From Caenorhabditis elegans (taxonomy: Eukaryota; Nematoda; Chromadorea; Rhabditida; Rhabditidae): 64,000 nucleotides of DNA. The position numbers and the translations under genes are program-made. The stretch is taken from positions 10,602,001-10,666,000 of the forward strand of contig NC_003284.9 in NCBI RefSeq assembly GCF_000002985.6. The letters are read 5' to 3'. Below are positions 24,605-35,720 of the stretch, in pieces. Under the pieces are notes generated by a model. The model was not told where the DNA came from. It saw nothing but the letters and a program-made list of their open reading frames with translations, and did no database searches. Each line of letters begins with the position of its first letter. Position 1 is the stretch's first letter.

Positions 24605-26805
24605 TCAGTTCATAGCCGGTATCACATTTTCCTCACACTGGTTCTCCGAAACAGATTCGAAATCGTCGATGCTCAAATTATCACTGCTTCCTCCTCCACC
24701 AGATATCCCACTATCACTATTATTTCTGCTTCCAGAAATATCATGCTGAGTTTTGAGGGTTTCCTTCAGTTTATTCCTTTCTTCTTGTCTGGAATGAGAC
24801 TCCGTTTGAATTATTTGTTTTTCTTGATGGGCTCACTCACTTATACCAGAGACTTCCTCCATATTCACATGATGGAATTCCGGCTGCATTCGCAATGACT
24901 TGCTGAATTCTAGCAGCAAACAGAGAATTATTTTCATGTTCTTTTCGTACTTCCATAGCTAAAATTTTTTTAAAGGAATTTTACATAAAATACATCAAAA
25001 ACTCACGAAGATATTGAATGTCATAGACAACTGCCCAGTTAAGCATAATTCGAACTAAGTATTGGAAAAATTCGTCTTCATACCAAAAGCCATCTCCAAA
25101 CTCTGGGGATTGCCTTAAAAAATAGTGGTTATTACAAAAAAAATGTTGAAAATTGTATTAACCAAACAGCTAATAACTTTGAGACTCGTTACCTTTTACT
25201 TTCAGAAAACTTAAAAAAAAAAGGTAATCTAGGAGAAATTGCTACTAACTGTCAGAGAATAAAAAATTTTGACTTAAAAAAATTAAACTGATATCTTCAC
25301 ATATCTGCACAAAAAAATACAATTATTCTTAGAACTTTTTTTTTAAATTTTTGTTAGATTAAAAAACAGTTAAGTCAATTTGAACTGTCAGCTTTCAGTT
25401 TTCCGAGGTAAAATACTGAAAAATACTCACTTAATTGCAACTGGATAGATATTGACATTTTCTTCAAAAATAGCTTTTCTGAATTGCAGCACCTTGCTGT
25501 TGTTTGAACAATATCCTTCCGGAAATAGTAACACTGGTCCTTCTCGTTTAGCAATTTTCATAACTTCAGCCAGAAATCCCTGTCTCTCATTACTGCATTT
25601 TCTTTCCAACCAAAGTGATGGGCATAGTTTCTCAACCAAATGTTCAATGATTCCTAAGTACACAAAAAGTTAACAAACAACACGTAAATAACAATAAATA
25701 CCAATGATTCCTTTGTGTTTTTGGCCAGTGACAACGTATCCATATGAGCTTCCGTGTGGTGTTCCAGCCCATAAAATTTGAATATCATTTGGGGTTAAAT
25801 GATTCGAAACTGCAACTCCTGGTTTCTTGGGTCTGAATTGTGGGTTTCTGTAGTTGGCAACTAGTCCCATACTACCACAAAACAATCGACAGTATACGAT
25901 AGCAACCCATGTTTTTTCACGATCCGATAGTGTCTGGAGTTTCAAGTTTGATGTACAGTAATTGTTCTATAAATGATGAAACTTACTCGGAATGCGGTTT
26001 GAAGTCCAGCAAGTGCAACAAAAACAAATGATGTGAGGAGTAGACAAACTCGCACAGGCATAAGGAAAAATATTCTGAAACCATTATAAAATTTAATGTT
26101 GAATAATATATTTGAATTAAATAATATGCAGATTAAATTTTGTTTCAACATTTACTGCGTTAACGTAAGAAAATTAGAAAAATTTTGATTTGCGAATTGC
26201 GTTCTATTTTTTTAAATATAAAATTTGTATTCAGTTTTACAAAACATAACTTTAAAACTGGAAACAAGTTCTCACCTAAAAATTAATCCGGCAAAGAAAA
26301 TTGCCTTCTCTGTTGAATTCCAATTCTTCTCAGGCATCATGCCTAATAGAGTAGGCCGTATCGTAGGAGCTGTTTGAAAGCATGGTCCAAGATCAGTCTG
26401 TAATTAGTCCAAACAATTAACCAATAGATTATAAACTCAATGTTAACCCACATCAATTATCCTCTTCACTCGTTCTTCAGCAATTTGATCTGCCGATTTT
26501 TCACTCTGAAAAGTCAAAACATGAGTCACCGGAAGATCCAAATGTCGACTTCACTTACCCTTTGTTCTTCACTCTCTTCATTCTCATATGTGTTTTCAAG
26601 TTTTTCTCGTGGGAAATATCCTTGAATCATTGCAACCACGTGAAGATACCATTGTGGAAGCACTCCCCAGCTGATAACATGTTTGATTTTACACAACGTC
26701 AAGTGCGTCTACGACATACCTCAGACCAAAGAAAATAAGGACGACTGTTGAGAAGTAGGTCAGTGTTATACAACTGCCATAAAAGTAAAATATTGAAAGT
26801 AACAT
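24605..26805 (-). CDS. Glycerol-3-phosphate acyltransferase-like protein (GPAT3/GPAT4 type), 441 aa
   Basis: Ten exons: 26805-26720, 26670-26559, 26505-26452, 26397-26276, 26074-25987, 25933-25702, 25653-25431, 25113-25007, 24958-24841, 24788-24605. Phases join exactly to 441 residues, close to human GPAT3 and GPAT4. There is an N-terminal membrane segment (about 1-28), a second hydrophobic region (about 115-153), then the acyltransferase core: NHLTPND (HX4D; His199, Asp204), LWLER, and FPEGYCSNN (about 275-283, usually FPEGTCxNN), followed by NIYPVAIK and a GDGFW segment like GPAT3/4. The C-terminus is a glycine/serine-rich acidic tail. It likely acylates glycerol-3-phosphate or a lysophospholipid at the ER for triacylglycerol and phospholipid synthesis. 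The Thr-to-Tyr change in the FPEG block is odd and could alter substrate choice. It belongs to the worm acl family; I cannot say which acl number. Intron 3 uses an uncommon GTGGGT donor. Confidence 0.88.
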
Positions 26806-26813
26806 ATCTGAAA
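26806..26813 (-). other. Likely trans-splice acceptor before the acyltransferase start
   Basis: On the - strand a TTTCAG acceptor ends two bases before the start ATG (ATTTCAG, then AT, then ATG). No matching upstream coding exon is needed or found. This is the usual picture of SL1 trans-splicing in worms and it fixes the start codon. A cis-spliced 5' UTR exon cannot be excluded. Confidence 0.65.
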
Positions 26814-29800
26814 TTAAATTATGAGATGAAAATGTGATTTAGAAACCAAGAAAATCAATATAAACATTTTATAAAAAGAAAAAAAACGAAGGAGGCAAGT
26901 GGAAAGAAACAAAGTTTGTTTAACCAGACAGAGTCACTGAACTGTTGACCCTGTCTCAAATAAACCACAAAAACCACATGAATACACATTTATTCATGAA
27001 AATGATTCAAAAAATGGCTGTTCATAAAAGGTTGAAGGCGAGGAAAACTTAAAAATTTCAATGAAAAAGTATTGAGGGCGGGCACTTGAGATCTAATGGT
27101 CATTTGACAGTTGGTCTATCAATAATGATTGATAACCACTATTTTTAAACTGAAGATCAAAACTAACAATAATAAATTGTCATTGGGAGACCAAAATCAC
27201 ATTTTATGATTCAAACTAGAACGCAACAAAAGAAAATGAAGAAAAGAAGAGAAAACTTGCAAACTTAACATCAGTTGTCGCTAATAAATTACATATGAAG
27301 AGAGCACTTTGTAGGTTAGTCGTGGTCCGCATGAGCCGGTCGTACCAGGTTCACCTCCCCATTACACTCTCTCTCTCTCTCTCTCTCTCTGAGAAAATAA
27401 GAGGGTCATCTGAGATAACGTATGATGGTGGTCTCTTCTTCCCAGCACAGAAGATGGAGAGACCAAATGGGAGGCGGAGAATGTAAAAGGAATCGTTTTT
27501 CGGAGCTTTGAATTGGCACAATTATGAATTCAAGTCGGAGAATGTATGCTTCATAAAATTTCAATAGTCAAATAATTATAAATTGGAATAATGTGGAGAA
27601 ACAGTTAATTCTAAAGCAGAAAAGTTTATGCTGAATTGTGTGTACAAAGTTCATAATGTTGTGAGAGAACAATTTCTCAAAAAAAGACGTCATATTTCGA
27701 CTATCAGACTATGATGAAACATAAACTGAAACATGTTTTCTTAGAAAAAAATTTCAAAAAATTCTTTCTATAGGAAATGCTCAAGATTTTGGCATCTTCT
27801 TGACATCTAGCAATATATTTTAACTGTACAGCGATTTTCAAAGTCCAAAATATATTTAAAAAATATCGTTTTAAATACAATCTGTTCTTTATCTGAAAGA
27901 TGTTCAATGCAGCAATCTCTAAAATTTACAATCAGTAATGCAAAGATCGGTTAAATTTTCAGATCATATTGATGAAACAAGACATTTGAATGAAACAAAC
28001 CTCTAGAACAGTTTTAAAAGTGTATACAGGATTAAATATTCACAAATAGAAAGTTTCCGCAAAAATAAAAAATATTTACATTTATAGCACTTTCTTATCG
28101 CTAAGAACAACTGAAAAGAGAAAATGAAAATACTATTTACAAACATGAACAATGAAGGGTAAAACGTTTATTTTTCTATCAAGACAGACAATCTGACCCA
28201 GTAAAGATCCAAGGAGATGAGTGAGTCACCTGACCTTTTTATGATGTCAACATTTTCAGAGTGTCAAAATACCAGTTTTGTCACGTGATTACTAATGTCG
28301 TCCTTGTAAGGTTGGGTTCAAAGTTTTATTATCAAAATCTAGTTCAAAATTTCTATATTTTGCTATTGTAGGTTTAATTTGAAAACAAAGCAGACGTGAT
28401 TGTGTGAAAATTGAAAGAAAAATTAAAAATTGCAAGATCACGGTCAAGACCTTTGCACATATAAAATTATTAAACAAAAGGAAAAGCCGCGTTGATTGTT
28501 CATAAAATCTAGGAAATTTCTTGATATTGAAAGCAACCCATATCTTATCATTCAAAAAGGTGCTCGGCACGAACTATCAAATTTTATTTGGGTCAAAGTT
28601 TGCAACTCAGTGCACATTTTAGACAGATTAGGAAGTGAGACTCTTGATAAGTTAACTGCCAAGAGGGAATAGTTAGTCAAACAAATAATAGAATAAATTT
28701 GTTATCTTTTTGGGAGAACTGAATTAATTTTTTTTTTTTTCAATTCGAGAAAAAATGATTTATCAGGAACAAAATAAATAAAGCTCTACTTTGATCATTT
28801 ATTTAAAAAAAAACTCAAAATAATGTGATAAAACCAATTTCTTGGGAGTGCATGATTTTATATGACGTTACTTGCTTTATAGGACTGAATCCTAAGAGAG
28901 GGAACAATATTAATAGAGAAAATTAGGTAACTTTTCTGTTAAATTGTTTTAAAAAAATGTATTCCACCTTTTGTAATTTACAAGAATCATTCCATGTTAA
29001 ACATATTCCCATTTTCAAGAACAAGTACGTTTGTTGTTTTTCCCTCACATTGATCTCTGGTGTATAGATGAAATAGCATCATTATTATTACTGTCAGAAG
29101 ATGAGGATCAGTTGTTTGACATGTGCTTGTTTTGTTTGTCTATTTTGTGGAGTCAAAAACTGGAAAAAAAAACTTCTGATTGTTTTTCAAAAATTGTAAT
29201 GGTTAAAAGTTCATCAGTCCAGAATTCACGTGAACGAGAAACAAATCAACAGTGTGAAGCAAAAACAGACATGAATCTTTGTCCTTGATAAAAATTTATA
29301 ACTTTCAATTTATTTCTTAGCTACTGTAGTATAAATGCTTAACAAGAATGTTATTTGAGTACAACTGTACCTGGTATCAGTTTCGCACGTGTTAAGATTT
29401 TATGGATCATGAAAGAGATTACGGAGTTTAAAGGTTATTGCGAACAAATTTTGAAGACGTGAAATAAATTGAACAATAACTCATTTAAGCTGCGGATATT
29501 TTGAAATCACTACTGCAGTTCTCTCAAATTTAACTATGTTGAAATTAGCGCTTGATGAAAAATATCAAATTGATAATTTGCTAAGTAACGTTAGACTATT
29601 TGCTTAGACTACTTGTTTTGCAAGAAAACTATATTATAGGCCACTGGAAAAGTTAATAGTGTAATGCTTATGCATACAAGTAATAAGACTCAAGAACATT
29701 TCAAACATTAATCGTCAAAACTTAAAAAAAATATTATTTACGGTGTACTTTAAAATAAAATTTGAACATTTGAAAAATTTGAAAAATTGTATAAAATCAT

Positions 29801-30456
29801 TGAAAATATATTCAGGAAGAAAATCAACACTATTGAGGATTCTAATAACAAAAATAGCTTCCACTCTCAGATGATTACCAAATTCTTCTATTAGACTACT
29901 TTAAAAAAAGTTACATTGCATTGAAATTTAATTTATCAGAACAAAACTGTCAAAAAGTACATAAAATGAACAAAATGATCAAATTGACAATCAGTTCAGC
30001 AGTGGAACGATAAACAAATATTTTCTACTCGTTCTCTATTTTATTAGGGAAGCACCAATTTTATTTTTGTTATTCTTTCCCGGAATAATCATTCGAAACG
30101 TGGAGCCTGATAGTGATAAAAATTGTGCATCTTGCTGCGAACGTACTCACTATGTGGTATGATCGACAGTAATTCTCAATTTATCAGTGGAGGAAATAAC
30201 TGATTTCCGATACATGTCTTCGATCTATCTTCTAATCTTTATTTAAACAACTAGGCGTGATGGGAAGAATAACTATTCGGAAGTGAAAAAGAAAAAGAAG
30301 ATGATTGGAATTCGAAGACGTTTGTCTTTGACAAAATGTGATATTTGAAAAGTCTATTCAACAGATTATGAAGTTTTCATTGGAATATTGCATAGCGTGG
30401 AATTACATATTACATATTAATTGAAAAAAGAAAGCTTTGGTGCACTGAACACCTGG
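26814..30456. other. Intergenic DNA upstream of the acyltransferase
   Basis: AT-rich DNA with a (CT)12 run at 27367-27390 inside a GC-richer block (27.29-27.48 kb) that may be the acyltransferase promoter. Open frames at 27.7, 28.3 and 29.0 kb lack ATG starts or have compositions expected of non-coding AT-rich DNA. Nothing else recognised. Confidence 0.4.
27367..27390. repeat. (CT)12 microsatellite
   Basis: Twelve uninterrupted CT units, flanked by GC-richer DNA about 560 bases upstream of the acyltransferase start. Confidence 0.9.
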
Positions 30457-30867
30457 TTACTTGGCGACAAGGCTTTTTAAAACATTCAGTTTTTTTGTAA
30501 AAACTTCAGTGGTCACAGCATTGCCGAATGGAGTCAGAAGAAGAGAAACTTTGTAGAAAAAAACTAGAAGGTAAAATTTGTGAAAATTCAGTAACTTACA
30601 AGTTTTGCTTTTGTTAATGGAGAAAAGTTTATAAAGTGGAGAAATGTTCTCTATTACACTTTTTCCCGAATTAAGTACTTTCACACTTTTTTCCTGCCAC
30701 TGACCCTTTTCAAACGGTTTCCAAAAGTGCAATCGCGATAATTCTAAACGGCCAGATTGTGGAAAACTTGATGATGATTCAAGACCTCCCACAGTTTTTA
30801 GGTACTTTTCTCCGACTATTTCCATCTTCCCTTTTGCAACATTCAACGTACACCCAGACACACACAT
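30457..30867 (-). CDS. Small uncharacterised ORF (up to 136 aa), possibly two exons
   Basis: From ATG 30867 (preceded in frame by a stop) a balanced, non-repetitive frame runs about 90 codons (start MCVSGCTLNVAKGKMEIVGE, then SSSFPQSGRLELSRLHFWKP). It meets a GTAAGTTA-type donor at about 30601. The frame stays open through that point and on to a stop at 30457, so the AT-rich middle may be either coding or a very short in-frame intron (36 or 51 nt, depending on acceptor). The last part (LLLTPFGNAVTTEVFTKKLN) is again coding-like. I recognise no domain and no signal peptide. It could be a lineage-specific gene or a chance frame. No convincing poly(A) signal was seen close by. Confidence 0.35.
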   Translation of the reverse strand: MCVSGCTLNVAKGKMEIVGEKYLKTVGGLESSSSFPQSGRLELSRLHFWKPFEKGQWQEKSVKVLNSGKSVIENISPLYKLFSINKSKTCKLLNFHKFYLLVFFYKVSLLLTPFGNAVTTEVFTKKLNVLKSLVAK

Positions 30868-33800
30868 GGTGATTTTATCCTAACATGAAAAAGTGCGACA
30901 CTGTTTTGTGTCCTTTCTCAAAAAAAAGGCCGTATTGTGTTTATTTCTGTGTCGATATTTTGTTTCTTTTTTCATGTGATACATGTATCACAAGTTTCCC
31001 AAGAAGTTTCAAATTTTCAAGAATAGAAAAAAAATTTTCAGCAGTTTCAATTTAGAGGTACCAATATTCATTGGAATTCGCGGCTTCTGATTAATGGTAG
31101 AAAATCATTTCACGCACTTGAGCATGCCTAAGATTTTGAGGAAGTCTTGTCAAACATTTACAAGTGAATAAACACTTGATACTTATGTAGTAGTAAAAAA
31201 TCTTAGTGACCGTAAGAAATACGTATTTTAGTAAAACTTTAATTCAAAAGTGTTCGATTTTTTGGTTTTTAAGAAAATTTAACCGTTTGCGGGTAAATAG
31301 AAACTTGACAAAATATGATTTGTTTCAATTTTTCCAATGAACCAGGTTTACATTTGTATGCAGTATAGAAAACGTAAATGTTTTTGACAATTTATATACA
31401 AAGAGCATGTGTTCAGTAAGAATTGGTTCAAAACTAGGCATAAAAACTATATTTTTGAAAATCTTGAAGCTAATTTTCAAGAGATGACTTTCAATAGCTG
31501 TTTCGTACAAGATGCTTACTTAATATTCATTTACCAGATCACTTTGAAATTTTAACTACGTTAAATGTTTCACTCAGAACCATTGCGTTCCAGCTTTCAG
31601 GAAACGATTGAAAAATGTACCAACATTAAAAAACACTTATTCTCAGAATCAATTATGTCTTATTTGATTTTAAATTTAGTTCTTATTTTTCAAATTTCAC
31701 AACAATACATAAAACAGTCGTTTTGAGATTTTCATTGTTTTATTTACCATTCTTTACGATTTTGTGGGTTATTCCTGAATCCAGCTGTGATTCTGTACCA
31801 GCTGAGATATTGAGCTGAAATGTCTTTTGTGCTATCCGGTACCCTACTCATCATCTCACAATTCACAGCTGCAATATTTACCCTTTAGTTTGGAAGGTTA
31901 TTATAAAAACGCTGTAATACCCAATGTCTTCATTCCCACATTTTACAATAGTCGTTTTGTTCAGACCAATTCATGACATTTATATGACGAAGCAATTTTA
32001 TCCAAATACTTCCCATTCCTTAATGTCAGCCAAAATTGAATGCATGATACTTACTCTTACATAAATTTTGTGCGCTTCTGAAAAAGATTCGAACTCTTAG
32101 TCATTTTTCTATTGCTTAATCACAAAATTTTCTACACTATAAAAAAGTGCAAGAACGTAGTTCAGGAGAAGCTATAATTATGATAAAATGTGAATGAAAC
32201 ATCTATGGTTTTCTGCTAACAAATTTGTAATTAAAACTTCATGTTTCTTTTTTGAGATTTTCTGTTCTCTTCTTATGTTCTAAACAAAAACTGCGTCTAT
32301 AAATTGAAGACAGACAGTTGCAGTGTTCCGAAAACTGCAATAAGTTATTTAGACCTATGAAGCGTTTAAATAATAAAGCCATTATGCCAAATGAGCGTTT
32401 TTTTATAATTTACAATGAAAGAGTTCTAAGATCCACAAAATCAGAAAAACAAACCAGTTTAAAGCTTATGTACAAAATGCGAACATTTTTTGTCAGAAAG
32501 ATACACTTTTAGAATTTCAAAACAGTCAATTGTATCAAATCTGACACAGCTTTTGTTAAGTATTCACATAGTTTTATAAATGTTTGCTAAATGCTAAGAA
32601 AATACCAAAAAAATGTATTGCTAAAAAGTCTTATGAACCCATTATTTTATTGAAAGTTCTCATTCTTTACAACGATGATGTATAATGTTGAATCTGAATG
32701 TATCACCTTTCTGCCAGATTTGATACCGTATTGTGAATATAGTCATGAACCGAACTCGTTTTTTAAAAACCAAAAATTAACTATTTTTGCATTTTTAAAA
32801 TCCCAATTTTTCAAATGTGTCCAAGATACAAAATAATATTCACGGAAAAATTAATTTTCAGAGTTTTTTTTTTCGAAGTTACTTTTAGTGAATTTATCGT
32901 CAATGTCATTTTTGACCGTACTAATTTTATAATATAATGATTTTTCTGAACTATTAGTTGTAAGCCCGAACTTGTGAACATGTAAACATTCAAAAAGTTG
33001 CTAACGTAAGCATATTTATTGATAGCGGTGTCCATAGTTTTGATAAGAAAAGTACTTGAAACTAGAACTTCATTCCGACAAAACGAATAAGCGTGCAAGT
33101 TTTGTCCCAGTTTTTAAACATAATGTGCCATATGTTCACTTATTCATCTAGTTGACTCGCCCCGTATCCATTGTACTTTGTCCAGCAACTTGGTTATGAT
33201 TTTTTAAAGTTTTGTTATGTTTCTAATGTTTTTGATTGAACTTTTAGAAAAACAACTTTTGCCTGCTCATTTGCACCTGCAAAACCATTGTTGCTCAGAA
33301 AACTTTGAGCACGCACTCTCTGCCGGAATCGTATGATTAAAATATTCAATTTCTTGCCTCCCGTACACATATACATACACACCTTCATGGTGCCGCAATC
33401 TACTTTCCTTTTCCTTTTGAAACGGGGTTGTTGCACTTTTATATCAAATCTCGGATAAAAGTTCACTACTCGTTTTATAATAAGTAATGATTAAAGGGAA
33501 AATAGTACGTTTGTTTTGTAATTATTGAGGACTGGAAATCATGAACTTTGTCCCAATGTTTGTTCTGTTCTTTTTCAACTTCATATTTCAAGATTCTGAC
33601 TCAAAAGCCAGTTTGACCACCATGACCACAAAAAGTGTGCCGTCTGATTTCTTACTTCTTACCAGCTATTGAGTGCAAATGTACTCCCTACGAAAAAGTA
33701 AAAATTGCTAGGCGATTGTTGAAAGATAAGAACGTTGAGACTTTTCCACCCTATTTAATAATCCTTCTGCGCCAATTCTCAAATCTTACTTGACTGGCGA

Positions 33801-35027
33801 ACTTTTTTTTCCATTTTTGATGCACTTCCTGATTTTTTCAATGATGTTTTTTATTATTTTACTATCTTTCGAATTATATTGTTCATTAACTGTGAAAAAT
33901 TATTAAGAAAATACAACTTCTGGATATTGACACACAAGTTGCGGGATTTGATAAAAGGAACACACTCGGAGCAAAATCATTTTCATCAAAAATCAACAAA
34001 AAACACAGCTTCCGGTCAAGGAAGTGATAGAAGAGTAGAATAAACAGTCTGCGTGGTACGTGATTTTTTTAAAATTAAGCTCATATCTTTTGAACTCTCT
34101 ATCGCTTGTTGTGAAAACTAAATTTGAATGAAATACTATTCAAAGGAGTAGGATTTGGTGTTTTGCATCAATGGAATCAAATATATTATACGACGACTTA
34201 AAATTTAGATAATTGCTAAATTTGCTAACGTATGTTTCCAACTTATTTGTATATATTTATTCAACCATTCAAAAAATCATCACTGAGCAAGAGACAGCTT
34301 ATTGCAAAATTCTGTTATATGGGGCCACGTTGATAGTGAGTATAATACGTAGATTTAAAAAATCCAATTCACTTCAAAATCCAACTCCTTGCTAAATATT
34401 CATTTTATTCACCTAATCTTCGTTGTTCAAAGTGAACATTTAAAACTGAAATTTAATATATTCCTCTTTGTACTTAATGCTCAGAATACATATATAAATT
34501 AATCAGACAGTTCTTACTTTGAATGCCGAAAATATATGAATTGTTTGTCCAGCTGTTTAGTCTCACACTTTCAAGAGTTCTCACTCAATCTGTTGCTAAA
34601 TACTTTTTTCGAGAAAAAAGTTGAAATTGTTCATTTCTATTTACGCATTTGTTTTTTTTTGCAACTTTGTTTTTTTTTTCTTCAGAACTACATAGAGTAA
34701 GACGTTTTTGGGTATGCCATGTAATTGTATTCCAAATTATTTATCATTAAAAAAACACATGTTTAATATCGTATAGCGACAACTGTTTCAACTTTCTGTA
34801 CGAACACTGGAACGGCGTATAGTGTAGCATCTCAATTGTTTGAATTTTTAAGCTTGAAGACTGAAAAAAACTTAAAACCTCTAGAATTTAAAAAGAATAA
34901 GCTAACTGTTCATTTAATTGAATTTTTTGAATTAAATTTTGTTTGTGTTATACATACTTCTCACATTGGCTGTTCCCTGACAGGCATCCATGTCTCTTTT
35001 AATGTTGTTCTTCGTTTGAACTAAAGC
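30868..35027. other. Intergenic DNA, no recognisable gene
   Basis: AT-rich and rich in homopolymer runs. The frames at 31.3, 32.3, 32.8, 33.2 and 34.2 kb have start codons in poor context or none, and products dominated by Lys, Asn, Ile and Phe. A slightly GC-richer patch at 33.27-33.43 kb has an ATG frame but no splice or family support. Confidence 0.4.
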
Positions 35028-35312
35028 TCAGAGTTGTTTAAAGAAATGTTTGTTGCTCGGACCCCTCGGGTTTTTGTTGTCCTTGCCACTGGAAACTGGC
35101 ACCGGCGCCCGCGGAAAGCGTTGTTGTGGCGTGTAGAGGGGGTCTAAGGGGCATGTGGGTCTATAAAGGACGCATGTTCGATAAGAACGTACACAACCAG
35201 TGAGAGACCGCTGACGATGGCAAAGAGGTAAACAACCGTTCAATAGAGCCTCTGTGCTATCCACGACCTGGAACGGCGCCCTCTCTCTGGGAACATCAGC
35301 AGGCTCTGTCAT
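35028..35312 (-). CDS. Candidate small ORF (94 aa) in GC-rich island
   Basis: On the - strand an ATG at 35312 lies four bases after a good acceptor (CATTCAG), the layout of a trans-spliced worm gene. The frame is then open for 94 codons (start MTEPADVPRERAPFQVVDST) to a TGA at 35028. It uses GC-rich codons and has many Pro, Arg and Cys. I recognise no domain. The island around it has high GC on both strands, which lengthens chance open frames, so this may be spurious. No close poly(A) signal was seen. Confidence 0.25.
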   Translation of the reverse strand: MTEPADVPRERAPFQVVDSTEALLNGCLPLCHRQRSLTGCVRSYRTCVLYRPTCPLDPLYTPQQRFPRAPVPVSSGKDNKNPRGPSNKHFFKQL

Positions 35313-35720
35313 CTTTCTGAATGTATGTTGCGAAAAGCGCGATCATAGGTCGTCGTCTGGGCGGAGCAACGGGCGCTCGCGGACGACGCCGTCTCGCTTT
35401 TAGAACGGCCGAACATCGCGCTAGTGGCCGGCACCGACTGATACTGGGCATGGGGGCCGGCGCGGCGGCGGCGGCAGCGAGAGGGGAGCGAGCGTTTTTG
35501 CTGAAATAGTACGCGACATGGCGAGAATTTAGCCAAGCCACCAGCATTCGGCTCCTCGGCATTTTCTGAGTGGAAGAGACGCAGAGTGCAGCAACAAACA
35601 ATGCAACTATGGGAGGTTTTGGCGCGAGGCGAGGGGGGTGAAGCGCAGCAGCGACCGCCGCCGAAAACCTTCACGTATGCGTGCGTGGTGGGAGGCGAAA
35701 CATCACGTCGGAAGCAGAGT
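35040..35720. promoter_or_regulatory. Strongly GC-rich island
   Basis: About 680 bases, visibly richer in G and C than anything else in the window, with a GGC-repeat run (about 35457-35477), a 7-bp stem CGTCGTC/GACGACG around 35.35-35.39 kb and a CGGCC/GGCCG pair just after. It lies about 7 kb upstream of the canonical daf-12 start. It may be a distal daf-12 promoter or first-exon region, or belong to an unknown small transcript. No family recognised. Confidence 0.4.
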
